From NCBI GenBank assembly GCA_023413135.1, contig JAEZQK010000123.1:1-40468 (forward strand): a DNA stretch of 40,468 nucleotides, in the 5' to 3' direction. The DNA is from Bacillota bacterium (GTDB lineage Bacteria; Bacillota; Clostridia; Christensenellales; Aristaeellaceae). The position numbers were made by a program, and so were the translations under genes. The notes beneath the pieces are model-generated. The model searched no databases, had not been told where the DNA came from, and saw only the letters and a list, made by a program, of their open reading frames with translations. Each line of letters starts with the position of its first letter. Position 1 is the stretch's first letter. Shown here piece after piece: positions 1-7,560 of the stretch.

Positions 1-1004
1 AGCCCGGCTTCCGCTTTCACATCAGCATCTTCCCTGGGCACGATCGTAAGTGCCACCTCTTCAAACGTTTCACGGCGCAAGAAAACCGGCCACCAAGCTC
101 CGCCGATGGGCCATATTTCCACTGTCCGGTCGGACTGCAAAAAATCGGGTGTATCAAGCTCGCCCACTTGAAAATAAGGCGTTTGAACCACCTGGCTCAC
201 GGCAACGCGGCCCGTGGATTCGCTGTGTACTTCATCTATAGGGATGCGCACCTTCGCTCCCACCCAGCCTCTGGCCATGGCGAGCCCACGGGCTTTCACC
301 GGTATTTTCTCCTCTCCGGCACCCCGTTCCCAACCGCTGATGAGCACCTGACCTGCCCGCACCATGTCTCCCGGCTTGCACATGGGCGTTCCGGCCAGGG
401 GCAGCAGCGAAACAAGGATGCCGTCCCTTTGCGCCACCACGTCCCCCGGACCGCCCTCGGTTTCCACCCCCGGCGGAGGCACGCCCAGAACGCAGCGGAT
501 AACAAGCGCCGCGCCCCGGTAGTACGCCTGTACCCATGCTACCTTTGGCATGCGCCATTCCAGGTCACGAACCAAATCCGCAAGGGAGACGTCCCTCTTC
601 CATATGCCGGGCGCAATGTTCTGCTCCTTTAAATAGAGCCGAACCTCGCTTTCATATGGCCCTGCATCAAGTATATCGATGCGCCAGATAAATTGCAGCG
701 AAACGGCGGCCAGTGCCACACACAGCACAATCCCCACCGCTACCGCTATCCGCCTTTTCATCCAAATGCGAATGGCTGAAAGCCTTTTATGCCGAAGCCG
801 CGTCAGCTTCCATCCCCGCTGCTCCGCCAATTCCGAAAGCTTTTTGTAATCCGATTCCCCGCATACGCCTTCCACCGCCTTTAGGCCGTCACGCGTGAGA
901 TTTTGAAGCATAATGTTTTGCTCGCTGGCCAGGTTCATCAGCCGCTCCAGGCTGAGGCCCTCCATGCGGAAAGAAACGAGAAAAAGCTGCTTGACCACAT
1001 CCAT
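1..1004 (-). CDS. yqfD: Sporulation protein YqfD (partial, C-terminus outside window)
   Basis: This frame is open from an ATG at 1004 down to base 1, so about 334 residues are visible and the C-terminus lies outside the window. The N-terminal ~75 residues form a soluble domain (starting MDVVKQLFLV), followed by basic residues and one membrane segment at about residues 80-98, then an extracytoplasmic region. This is the YqfD layout (about 390-400 residues in the family). The ATG shares its A with the TGA of yqfC, so the two genes are probably translationally coupled. In Bacillus the yqfC-yqfD pair belongs to the SigmaE mother-cell regulon and is needed for efficient sporulation; the biochemical function is unknown. 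The assignment rests on the layout plus the adjacent yqfC. Confidence 0.85.
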   Translation of the reverse strand, partial: MDVVKQLFLVSFRMEGLSLERLMNLASEQNIMLQNLTRDGLKAVEGVCGESDYKKLSELAEQRGWKLTRLRHKRLSAIRIWMKRRIAVAVGIVLCVALAAVSLQFIWRIDILDAGPYESEVRLYLKEQNIAPGIWKRDVSLADLVRDLEWRMPKVAWVQAYYRGAALVIRCVLGVPPPGVETEGGPGDVVAQRDGILVSLLPLAGTPMCKPGDMVRAGQVLISGWERGAGEEKIPVKARGLAMARGWVGAKVRIPIDEVHSESTGRVAVSQVVQTPYFQVGELDTPDFLQSDRTVEIWPIGGAWWPVFLRRETFEEVALTIVPREDADVKAEAG

Positions 1005-1291
1005 CACGGCTTTTTCTCCTCCTCCCTGCGAGGTTCATAGCCGGTAAATGCAATATTGCCTGTCACAACCGCGTCCATCGGCCCGTAATGAGTGATCTGC
1101 AGCCCGGTGCCCTCAATGGTGAGAATGCCGCAGGAGGTTCTCAGGCGGATGATCCCCTCCTCATAGGCCAATATGCCCTGGTGCTGCTCCACGATCAGCC
1201 GCCTCCGGCCATACCACATCAATTTGGGCCAGCCCATGAGCACATCCTCGGGAATGCCGCTCACGTCCGCCGCCTTTTCCCGCCACTTCAC
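1004..1291 (-). CDS. yqfC: Sporulation protein YqfC
   Basis: A 95-residue protein of the small YqfC family, whose members are about 90-100 residues long. It starts VKWREKAADVSGIPEDV and contains the conserved stretch in which a short beta-rich domain follows 'RLIVEQHQGILAYEEGIIRL'. I chose the GTG at 1291 because GGGAGGA lies 6 bases upstream; the frame is open further 5' to an ATG at 1372, but those residues do not resemble the family. The protein is likely cytoplasmic and acts in the mother cell during sporulation with YqfD, whose ATG overlaps the stop codon here. The molecular role is not known in any organism. Confidence 0.85.
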   Translation of the reverse strand: MKWREKAADVSGIPEDVLMGWPKLMWYGRRRLIVEQHQGILAYEEGIIRLRTSCGILTIEGTGLQITHYGPMDAVVTGNIAFTGYEPRREEEKKP

Positions 1292-1351
1292 GCGCCGTCC
1301 TCCCAACTTGCACATACATGCTCCCATGCATATAAGCCTATGGGAGGAACA

Positions 1352-1380
1352 TCGATAAAATGACGGTGTCATTTTATCGA
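1352..1380. promoter_or_regulatory. Perfect 13-bp palindrome between divergent yqfC and symporter genes
   Basis: A 13-base arm at 1352-1364 (TCGATAAAATGAC) is exactly complementary to 1368-1380, with a 3-base spacer. No T-run follows on either strand, so it is not a typical terminator. It lies between the yqfC start and the SigA-like promoter of the symporter, about 22 bases upstream of that -35 box, where an activator or repressor could bind. A second, shorter inverted repeat (CTCCCAT/ATGGGAG, 1321-1327 and 1340-1346) lies next to it on the yqfC side. An operator function is inferred. Confidence 0.45.
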
Positions 1381-1402
1381 ATCAATGACCCAAAATAATT
1401 TC

Positions 1403-1430
1403 TTGCAGTTTTCATTTATTTCTGTATAAT
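1403..1430 (+). promoter_or_regulatory. SigA-type promoter of the symporter gene
   Basis: TTGCAG at 1403-1408 and TATAAT at 1425-1430 are separated by 16 bases. Transcription would start near 1437, giving a leader of about 45 bases that contains a small GTTCCC/GGGAAC hairpin (from 1444). Confidence 0.7.
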
Positions 1431-1481
1431 TTGAAACGAAGGCGTTCCCCATGTGCAGGGAACAAGTAGTATGGAAGGTGG

Positions 1482-3044
1482 GTGTCCCAATTGAAGATTG
1501 CAGTTCTGGTTCTCTATGCCCTGATGATGGTAGCAGTCATCGTTCTCACCGCCAAAAAGTCCATATCCCTCAATGATTTTCTGCTGGGGGGCAGAAGGGT
1601 CGGCCCATGGATGAGTGCTATTTCCTATGGGACCGCCTATTTTTCTGCCGTCATCATCATCGGCTATGCCGGCTCGGTGGGGTGGGACGCGGGCTTTTCC
1701 GCCATTTGGGCAGGCATCTGCAACGCCTTAATCGGCGGGCTATTGGCCTGGTCGCTGCTGGCCCGGCCCGCACGGCTGATGGCCGAACGGCTGAATGTGG
1801 CCACCATGCCCAGCTTTTTCGAAAAGCGTTACCAGTCCAAAACGCTGAAGGTGATTTCTTCCCTGATCATTTTCGTGTTCCTTTTGCCCTATTCCGCGTC
1901 TGTATACAAGGGACTTGGCCGTATGTTCCAGATGGCCATGGGCTTTGACTACACCTGGTGTGTGATCGGCATAGCCCTTTTGTCCTCCGTGTACCTTTTC
2001 CTGGGTGGATACAAAGCAACCGCAATTACGGATTTCGTCCAGGGGATCATCATGCTGGGCGGCATCTCTATCATCGCCTTCTATATTCTGCGGGGGGCCG
2101 GCGGGGCCGCAGCAGGGCTTGCACAGCTTGGCACCGAGGCCGTCGGCGGCCCGGGATTCAACTCCCTGTTCCCACCTCAAGGAAAAGAGCTGTTCCTCTT
2201 TTCCAATGTGGTTCTCACCTCTCTTGGCGTTCTGGGCATGCCCCACATGATCCACAAGTTTTTCGCCATCCGTGAGGCCGCCGCCATCCGCCGGGCAACT
2301 GTGATCTCCACCCTGTTTTGCATCATCATCGCAGGCGGAGCGTATTTCGCGGGCAGCTTTGGCCGCGTGGTGCTCAGCAGGATCACAAATGAGGCGGGCG
2401 AAACGCTTCATTCTCTTGTCAATAACGGGACCATGGTGAAGGATGCCATCATGCCCACCATGCTGGTTGATCAAACGGTGGTAGGCATTCCCGATGCATT
2501 GCTGGGGTTGATCGTGGTACTGCTGTTATCTGCCAGCGTCTCCACGCTGACGGCGTTGGTGCTGTCCTCCTCCTCGGTGCTGTCCATCGATCTTTTGGGC
2601 TCCCTCTTCCCCAAGATGAGCGCCAAGCGCACCACCCTTACCATGCGGCTTTTGTGCGTGGCTTTCATCCTCTTCTCCCTGGCCGTGAACTTCCTCATGC
2701 AGAACACGCCTATCGTCTCCCTCATGTCCCTGTCCTGGGGAACCATTGCGGGGGCTTTCCTGGCGCCGTTCCTGTACGGCCTTTTGTGGAAGGGCGTCAC
2801 CAAGGCTGGCGTCTATGCCGGCGTGCTGTGCGGCGTGCTGATCTCCCTGTTGCCGCCGCTGACCACGGGCAACTTCGCTCTGTCCCCCATCAGCGGTGCT
2901 TCCGCTATGGTGGCGAGCTTGATCATCGTGCCCCTGGTAAGCCTTCTCACAAAGAAGTGGGCCTTTGCACAAAGCCATATCGCCACGGTATTCGGCAAAA
3001 AAGAACAAATCGCCTCATCATCTTCAGTTTCCGCAAATACCTGA
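1482..3044 (+). CDS. Sodium:solute symporter (SSS family)
   Basis: A 520-residue, very hydrophobic protein with about 13 predicted membrane segments, the usual size and layout of the SSS/PutP family of Na+-coupled transporters. The N-terminal motif 'SLNDFLLGGRRVGPWMSAISYGT' and the later 'FLGGYKATAITDFVQGIIM' are the conserved SSS signatures (residues ~28-50 and ~165-190). The substrate cannot be read from sequence; members carry proline, pantothenate, sugars or other organic solutes. The start is uncertain: GTG at 1482 lies only 3 bases from GGAAGG, while TTG at 1491 lies about 9 bases from AGGTGG and may be the true start. The gene is monocistronic, with its own promoter and a strong terminator. 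Confidence 0.92.
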   Translation: MSQLKIAVLVLYALMMVAVIVLTAKKSISLNDFLLGGRRVGPWMSAISYGTAYFSAVIIIGYAGSVGWDAGFSAIWAGICNALIGGLLAWSLLARPARLMAERLNVATMPSFFEKRYQSKTLKVISSLIIFVFLLPYSASVYKGLGRMFQMAMGFDYTWCVIGIALLSSVYLFLGGYKATAITDFVQGIIMLGGISIIAFYILRGAGGAAAGLAQLGTEAVGGPGFNSLFPPQGKELFLFSNVVLTSLGVLGMPHMIHKFFAIREAAAIRRATVISTLFCIIIAGGAYFAGSFGRVVLSRITNEAGETLHSLVNNGTMVKDAIMPTMLVDQTVVGIPDALLGLIVVLLLSASVSTLTALVLSSSSVLSIDLLGSLFPKMSAKRTTLTMRLLCVAFILFSLAVNFLMQNTPIVSLMSLSWGTIAGAFLAPFLYGLLWKGVTKAGVYAGVLCGVLISLLPPLTTGNFALSPISGASAMVASLIIVPLVSLLTKKWAFAQSHIATVFGKKEQIASSSSVSANT

Positions 3045-3071
3045 TAGGGTGCATATCATCAACAGCAAGCA

Positions 3072-3106
3072 AAAATCCAGCCCCTGCGGCTGGATTTTGT
3101 CTTTTT
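3072..3106 (+). terminator. Rho-independent terminator after the symporter gene
   Basis: An 11-bp perfect stem (AAAATCCAGCC at 3072-3082, partner 3088-3098) with a 5-base loop is followed by GTCTTTTT. Confidence 0.9.
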
Positions 3107-3171
3107 GCAGGTTTGTGAAAGCATATAACCCCAAACAAGATGCCTATGTTCTCACGCCCATTTACCGCGTC

Positions 3172-3198
3172 ACTCTTGCCTGCCCTCATCATACAATA
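3172..3198 (+). promoter_or_regulatory. Spore-type (SigmaE/SigmaK) promoter of the cotJ cluster
   Basis: CATACAAT at 3190-3197 equals the SigmaE -10 consensus, and CATACAATA (3190-3198) also fits the SigmaK form CATANNNTA, with an 'AC' at 3172-3173 about 16 bases upstream. No good SigmaE -35 is visible. In Bacillus cotJ is SigmaE-dependent, which agrees with the position just ahead of the CotJ genes. Confidence 0.55.
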
Positions 3199-3250
3199 AA
3201 CTACAGGCTATATGATGTTTGCCTGTAAAACCAAAAAAGGGTGTATGCCC

Positions 3251-3682
3251 ATGAAGCAAAACGACTCTATCACCGGCGGCACGGATTTTCCAACAGCTTA
3301 CGCGCTCACCGAGGAAATTGATCTGCTGCCCCCGGAATCCTCTGAAACCCTGTTCCCGCCCAGGGAAGCGCTGCGGCATGGTACGTTGTTTCCCGGTCTG
3401 TTCATCCCCTCCGGGGAGGCATCGTCTTTACCCAAGTCGGCCAACCTCACCCATGCCATTCCTTTCGCCGCCTGGGAAATGCGGCTTTACCTGAACACTC
3501 ACCCCTGCGACAGAAAGGCGTTGGCTTTATATCACGGTTATTGTGAGCGTTGTCCCGGCGGTTATGGCTATCTGGCCTGCGCGCTGTACGGCGGGCGAAA
3601 GGATTCCTGTCCTCTGTGCTGGAACTGGGTGGAAGGCCCCTGGCCTTGGGAGGTTGCACCCTCCACCGGAAAGGAGGCCTGA
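3251..3682 (+). CDS. cotJA-cotJB: Fused CotJA-CotJB spore coat protein
   Basis: A 143-residue protein joining two coat proteins that are normally separate. Residues ~35-55 carry the CotJA-type segment (LFPPREALRHGTLFPGLF). Residues ~72-138 carry the CotJB features: RLYLNTHPCDRKALALY near residue 78 and the Trp/Pro-rich end CWNWVEGPWPWE near residue 123. No stop codon lies between the two parts. The start could be 3245 or 3251; I prefer 3251 because AAGGGTG sits 7-8 bases upstream. Proteins of this family form part of the inner spore coat polypeptide set with CotJC, whose gene starts 2 bases after this stop. The single-polypeptide arrangement is unusual. Confidence 0.75.
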   Translation: MKQNDSITGGTDFPTAYALTEEIDLLPPESSETLFPPREALRHGTLFPGLFIPSGEASSLPKSANLTHAIPFAAWEMRLYLNTHPCDRKALALYHGYCERCPGGYGYLACALYGGRKDSCPLCWNWVEGPWPWEVAPSTGKEA

Positions 3683-3684
3683 GC

Positions 3685-4218
3685 ATGTGGTTATATCAAA
3701 AGCAACTACCCTACCCAGTCAATGTGAAAAAGCATAACCTGCCGCTGGCCCGCACGATACTGACCCAGTGCGGTGGTCCGGAAGGTGCCTGGCTGGCGGC
3801 GCTCAGCTATTTGAACCAACGCCACAGCATGCCCAGGAAGGAAGCCAAAGCACTGCTCACCGACCTTGCCACAGAGGAATTAGCCCATGGAGAAATGCTC
3901 GGCGCCCTGTTATACCAGCTTACCGGCAGGCTCCCCGCGGATGAAAGGCGCGAGTTGACCATCGAAGCCTGGCCGGCCAGTCTGGAAACACCGTCTATAC
4001 CCGGCTCCGGCTTCCCTGACTGTGTGGACCCCATAGCCTGCCTTTATGCGGACCTGGCGTCGGAGCGCCAGTCACGGCGTGCCTTTGAGCGCGTACTGCC
4101 CCACTGTGACGATCAGGATGTCGGCGGTGTGCTGCGCTTTTTGCGCCAGCGGGAAATTGTGCATGAACAGCGGCTGCTGGAGGCGCTGCGACTGGTACAG
4201 AACACACCGGACGATTGA
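3685..4218 (+). CDS. cotJC: Spore coat protein CotJC, manganese-catalase-like
   Basis: A 177-residue ferritin-like protein of the CotJC/manganese catalase family. The opening MWLYQKQLPYPVNVKK is typical of CotJC, and the helical core carries the di-metal ligand pattern EELAHGE (residues 64-70) and a second REIVHEQ near residue 153. Family members are about 190 residues. The ATG follows AAGGAGG by 7 bases. It is co-transcribed with the CotJA-CotJB fusion, consistent with co-assembly in the spore coat. Whether it is an active peroxide-removing enzyme in this organism is inferred from the retained metal-ligand pattern. Confidence 0.9.
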   Translation: MWLYQKQLPYPVNVKKHNLPLARTILTQCGGPEGAWLAALSYLNQRHSMPRKEAKALLTDLATEELAHGEMLGALLYQLTGRLPADERRELTIEAWPASLETPSIPGSGFPDCVDPIACLYADLASERQSRRAFERVLPHCDDQDVGGVLRFLRQREIVHEQRLLEALRLVQNTPDD

Positions 4219-4238
4219 TCCTATACCTATGAAAAAGC

Positions 4239-4267
4239 GCAGGGTGTCGACATAGTCGGCACCCTGC
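4239..4267 (+). terminator. Strong hairpin downstream of cotJC
   Basis: GCAGGGTGTCGAC (4239-4251) pairs with 4255-4267 over 13 positions with one G-U pair and a 3-base loop. There is no clear T-run, so it may act as a weak terminator or as 3'-end protection. Confidence 0.5.
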
Positions 4268-4292
4268 AACTGCACTTTTAGCCTGTGACCTG

Positions 4293-4321
4293 AAAACGGC
4301 GCTCCGTACATCGGAGCGCCG
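4293..4321 (-). terminator. Terminator of the prsA-like gene
   Basis: A 10-bp perfect stem (CGGCGCTCCG at 4297-4306 with 4312-4321) is followed on the minus strand by TTTT (4296-4293), just after the stop codon of the foldase gene. Confidence 0.75.
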
Positions 4322-4332
4322 CAGCTATATTA

Positions 4333-5682
4333 CTATTGATTCATCCTGTCCTTATACACCTTCACACCGGACTGCGCAACCCACTGCTCCACCTGAGTGG
4401 CATACGCCTCATCCTGCTTGGTGGCCAAGAGTTCGGCGGAGATGTCTTCCTTTACCGCATCCAGCGCAGCGGCGCCTTCAGGAATATCGGAAGCATACTT
4501 GATGATGTGAATGCCGCTTTGACCGCGGACAGCAGGGCTTACATCGCCCACTTGTTTAAGAGCCATGGCGGCCTCGGTAAAGGCCGGATCAAAGGGGGTA
4601 AATCCCTGGCACACGGCATATCCGTTCTCTTTCTGGGGAGAACTCTTCATACCGGGATCCTCGCCGTAGGTTTCCATCAGCGCATCAAAGTCTTCACCGG
4701 CGCTAAGCTTGGTCAGAATCTCATCCACTGTGGGCTGCAGAGCAGCGTAGGCATCTTCCAGCGCTTTGTCATACTGCGCCTGAAGGTCGGCTTTTTCCTG
4801 CTCCAGGGTTGTTTTTTGGGTAGCCAGTTCCGTCCGCTTCGGATCGTCCTGCGCCACATCTTCTCCCAGGCCGGAAATAGAAGTATCAACGCTGGTGATC
4901 TGGGTAGCCTTGTCATTTAACTGCGTTTGCAGATCAGTGAGGGTGCTTATCGTTTCATCGGGGAACTTGCGCAAAATGTGCTTTACGTAACGGTAGCCGG
5001 CCGGAGCATAATATACGTCGGCGTTGCTGTTCACATAGGAACCGTAGGCTGAAAGATCGCTTTCGTAGGCCGTCTTTGCTTCCTGCACACGGCTGTCGTA
5101 CTCAGTTTGGATCTCCTCGTCCGTGACTGTGATGCCGGACACGACGGAATCGTGCAGCTTTTTCTCAGTCTCTTCCGCTTTGGCGCTTGCATAATAAGCA
5201 TCAAAGGTCTGGCCAAGTTCCGTCATCTTGTCCGCTATAGCGGTATCCAACGCTTCGCCTTCCAAAGTGGTATCGGCAAAATAGCTGGTTTTGACGGACT
5301 CTTTGTCGGTATCCAGGTTTGTTTGAGCCGTTTCGCGAAGGACGGCGTCTTCTTCCGCGGTAAAGGCATCAAAGCCCAGTTCGCTGGCCTTTTGCTCCTT
5401 CACCACTTGCTGCGTCAAACCTGTGATGACATCCTCCAGCGACTGGGCGCGGACGGTTTCATCGGTGGGATCAAAGCTCAAGCCATAAAAGCTGTACATC
5501 ATGGCTGTATAGCTGAGCTGATACTCCAACGCATTGTTCACCTGAACCTTGGTGATGGTCCTGTCCCCCAGCTGGATGATAGGAGTCGCGTTGTCCACCG
5601 TTAAATCTTTTTCCACCAAAGCACAACCTGTCAAGAGCAGCGCAGCAGCCAGCATGAAGGCCAGTATCGCCTTTTTGTGCAT
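4333..5682 (-). CDS. prsA: PrsA-like peptidyl-prolyl isomerase lipoprotein with coiled-coil insertion
   Basis: A 449-residue secreted lipoprotein. Residues 1-20 are a signal peptide ending in the lipobox LTGC, so Cys20 is the predicted lipidated residue. A SurA/PrsA-type helical N-terminal domain follows. The parvulin domain begins at ~233 (VKHILRKF) and resumes at ~319, ending with 'PAVRGQSGIHIIKY' at ~383-396. Between its first strand and the rest, residues ~245-318 form a long heptad-like, Gln/Glu/Lys-rich helical insertion (LTDLQTQLND, TLEQEKADLQAQY) that ordinary parvulins lack. The likely role is folding of exported proteins at the outer face of the membrane. It is monocistronic, with a clear promoter and terminator. 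The family call is firm; the gene symbol is by analogy. Confidence 0.88.
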   Translation of the reverse strand: MHKKAILAFMLAAALLLTGCALVEKDLTVDNATPIIQLGDRTITKVQVNNALEYQLSYTAMMYSFYGLSFDPTDETVRAQSLEDVITGLTQQVVKEQKASELGFDAFTAEEDAVLRETAQTNLDTDKESVKTSYFADTTLEGEALDTAIADKMTELGQTFDAYYASAKAEETEKKLHDSVVSGITVTDEEIQTEYDSRVQEAKTAYESDLSAYGSYVNSNADVYYAPAGYRYVKHILRKFPDETISTLTDLQTQLNDKATQITSVDTSISGLGEDVAQDDPKRTELATQKTTLEQEKADLQAQYDKALEDAYAALQPTVDEILTKLSAGEDFDALMETYGEDPGMKSSPQKENGYAVCQGFTPFDPAFTEAAMALKQVGDVSPAVRGQSGIHIIKYASDIPEGAAALDAVKEDISAELLATKQDEAYATQVEQWVAQSGVKVYKDRMNQ

Positions 5683-5726
5683 GGAATTCTCTCCTATTCT
5701 TTGAGCAATAGCGAATCACTTTTGCT

Positions 5727-5755
5727 ATTATACTAAACTCCCTTGCAAACGGCAA
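5727..5755 (-). promoter_or_regulatory. SigA-type promoter of the prsA-like gene
   Basis: On the minus strand TTGCCG (5755-5750) and TATAAT (5732-5727) are separated by 17 bases, about 45 bases upstream of the ATG. Confidence 0.75.
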
Positions 5756-5798
5756 GCAACTGTTCGATAAAATATTGTGAATTTTTTGGTTTCAATGC

Positions 5799-6707
5799 CT
5801 ATAAAGCCGCTCCGGGTATATATTTTTGCTTTAAATAGCCGTCCAGGTTACCAAATTCCGACACGTCTATGGAAGGAATGTTCAATTGCTGCATGCTGGC
5901 GGCCAGGATGGCCGTACCATGGGCCATGATATCGGCCCGCTGGGGCTGCAGCCCCGGAAGCTTCAAACGCTGCTCAAGGCTCATATCCGCCAGCCGGTAG
6001 AGCCACTGATCCACCTGGCTTTGGGTGAGGCAGTACCCGTGCAGCTGTGTTTTTTCCGTCCAAGGGATGCCTTTCAAAATTCCGGCCAAGGCGGTGAACG
6101 TGCCGCCTACACCCACCCAATTTGGGGGCAGCCCCGCGCTTATAAGGGGGCCGGTCCCATCACTCAGAATTTCCTTCGCAGCATCCAAAACCCGGGGCAC
6201 ATCCGCCTTGGAATGGATGGGATACAGCTTGAACAGCCGTACGGCACCCATTTGAAGGCTCACACCGCATTCGATGTCCATACCGCAGCCTATGGCGTAT
6301 TCCGTAGAACCGCCGCCGATATCGATAACGCCGGACCGCTGGCCGAAGGTGGAACCCAAAAATGAGAGCGCCGCTTCGCTTTCCCCGGAACAGATTTCCA
6401 GCTCCAGCCCCGTTTCATTACGGATAAGGCTGGCGAATTCCTGTTGATTCCCGGCATCGCGAACGGCGCTTGTGGCAAACAGATGTATCGCTTCTGCATT
6501 AAGCGCCACGGCCTTTTGCTTCATGGCGCGCACTGCGCTTAAGGTCAGATTCATGCTTTCTCGGCTTAGGTCTCCGTTTTCGTTCAGCCCGCCGAAAAGC
6601 CGCGTTCCTTCCCGGTCCCGAAGGACTTGATGGAGGTTGCCTCCCTGCACATCGGCCACCAGCATGCGGACGGAATTGGAGCCGATGCCAATCACAGCAG
6701 CCCGCAC
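5799..6707 (-). CDS. ppx: Ppx/GppA family exopolyphosphatase / guanosine pentaphosphatase
   Basis: A 302-residue protein of the ASKHA fold. The phosphate-1 loop is at residues 5-19 (VIGIGSNSVRMLVAD) and the phosphate-2 loop at ~126-135 (GVIDIGGGSTEY). It has the ~300-residue length of the short, catalytic-domain-only Ppx/GppA proteins common in Clostridia. It hydrolyses either the ends of polyphosphate chains or pppGpp; the choice cannot be made from sequence. The GTG start has AGGAGG about 7 bases upstream. It is the last gene of yabP-yabQ-ftsB-ppx and is probably co-transcribed with them, because the gap to ftsB is only 26 bases. Confidence 0.88.
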   Translation of the reverse strand: MRAAVIGIGSNSVRMLVADVQGGNLHQVLRDREGTRLFGGLNENGDLSRESMNLTLSAVRAMKQKAVALNAEAIHLFATSAVRDAGNQQEFASLIRNETGLELEICSGESEAALSFLGSTFGQRSGVIDIGGGSTEYAIGCGMDIECGVSLQMGAVRLFKLYPIHSKADVPRVLDAAKEILSDGTGPLISAGLPPNWVGVGGTFTALAGILKGIPWTEKTQLHGYCLTQSQVDQWLYRLADMSLEQRLKLPGLQPQRADIMAHGTAILAASMQQLNIPSIDVSEFGNLDGYLKQKYIPGAAL

Positions 6708-6733
6708 AACCCCACCTCCTTTTACGCCTAATC

Positions 6734-7084
6734 TTACGGCTTGTCCCCTTCCTGAACAACCTCAAGCCTCGGAGTTTCTGCCCCGCTGGAATACAACGCC
6801 TCCGGATTGGTGATGACAAAGCGCAGCTCGCCGGGCTTCAAATAGCCATAGCGTGTTCTGGCCTGGTTTTCAATATAGGAATCCGTACCGGCAACGCTCA
6901 GTTCCGCCTCCAACTTCAGCTTTTCATTTTGAACATCACTTAAGCGGATGCGGTCCTGGCTTTCCTGCTTTGCCATCCTCTGCATGCTGGATTGTATGTG
7001 ATTATTGGTGGCGATGAAGGTGACCCCGATCACCGCCAGCACCACAAACAAGGTCGTATAGCGAATACGGCGCGGCTGCTTCAT
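6734..7084 (-). CDS. Septum formation initiator (FtsB/DivIC family)
   Basis: A 116-residue bitopic membrane protein: a short basic N-terminus, one membrane segment at ~residues 9-27 (TTLFVVLAVIGVTFIA), a coiled coil (SQDRIRLSDVQNEKLKLEAEL) and the conserved 'IENQARTRYGYLKPGE' block of the FtsB/DivIC family. Such proteins bind FtsL/DivIB in the divisome and act at the septal membrane. The yabP-yabQ-divIC order matches Bacillus and Clostridia, which makes DivIC the likely ortholog. I chose the ATG at 7084, about 6-9 bases from GGTGGG; a GTG at 7096 in the same frame is the alternative. Confidence 0.88.
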   Translation of the reverse strand: MKQPRRIRYTTLFVVLAVIGVTFIATNNHIQSSMQRMAKQESQDRIRLSDVQNEKLKLEAELSVAGTDSYIENQARTRYGYLKPGELRFVITNPEALYSSGAETPRLEVVQEGDKP

Positions 7085-7132
7085 AGCGAGGCCCACCCCC
7101 CACCCAAATAGTTTCCTTATATATTCGCCGCC

Positions 7133-7555
7133 TCACGCCTGTTTCCTGCCTTCCCGCGCCGATTTCCCGATTTCTTTCCGCTTCGATTTCCTGATCTCTT
7201 TCCGCTCTCTTGATCTGGCCATGGCTTGCTTGATTGGTTCGCTGATCCGCTTTTTGAAAAAAGCGGCCACACCAAATATCAGCCTGCGCAGGCCCAGCAA
7301 ATAAACGATACCGCCGCACACAAGCCCCAAAAGGGCATACAGCCGCAAACCCTCCTGCCCGGTCATCACCAGCGCCAGTGTAAGTGCAGCTCCGGTCAGA
7401 AGGAAGAAGAGTAAGTCCGTTACGATGGCCCAGCCTTTCTTTCCCGATCTTCGCAAAAGGCCCAGCCCGTCATAGATGAATCCCAGCCCCAACCCCAGAT
7501 ACACCATGCCCAGGAATACCCATGCCTGATTTTGTGTTTCAAAAAATGGCGCCAT
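7133..7555 (-). CDS. yabQ: Spore cortex biosynthesis protein YabQ
   Basis: A 140-residue membrane protein with about four membrane segments in the first 110 residues and a very basic Arg/Lys-rich tail (SRERKEIRKSKRKEIGKS). This matches YabQ, which in Bacillus is made under SigmaE, sits in the outer forespore membrane and is needed to build the spore cortex. The ATG at 7555 follows AGGTGA by 5 bases; a GTG at 7564, overlapping the yabP stop, is possible. It is directly coupled to yabP upstream and followed by the divIC-like gene. Confidence 0.87.
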   Translation of the reverse strand: MAPFFETQNQAWVFLGMVYLGLGLGFIYDGLGLLRRSGKKGWAIVTDLLFFLLTGAALTLALVMTGQEGLRLYALLGLVCGGIVYLLGLRRLIFGVAAFFKKRISEPIKQAMARSRERKEIRKSKRKEIGKSAREGRKQA

Positions 7556-7560
7556 AGCTG

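Noticed and set aside
232..632. Frames on the plus and minus strands within 1-1000 with up to 154 residues
   Set aside because: They overlap the full-length yqfD reading frame on the minus strand, are low in normal protein composition and are antisense or shifted shadows.
1740..3008. Long minus-strand frames under the symporter gene (244 and 160 residues)
   Set aside because: They are antisense shadows of a G+C-rich membrane-protein gene; their composition is His/Gly/Gln-rich and matches no family.
5763..5772. TCGATAAAAT near the ppx/prsA junction, identical to part of the 1352 palindrome
   Set aside because: It is a single A+T-rich 10-mer without the opposite arm; chance occurrence is likely.
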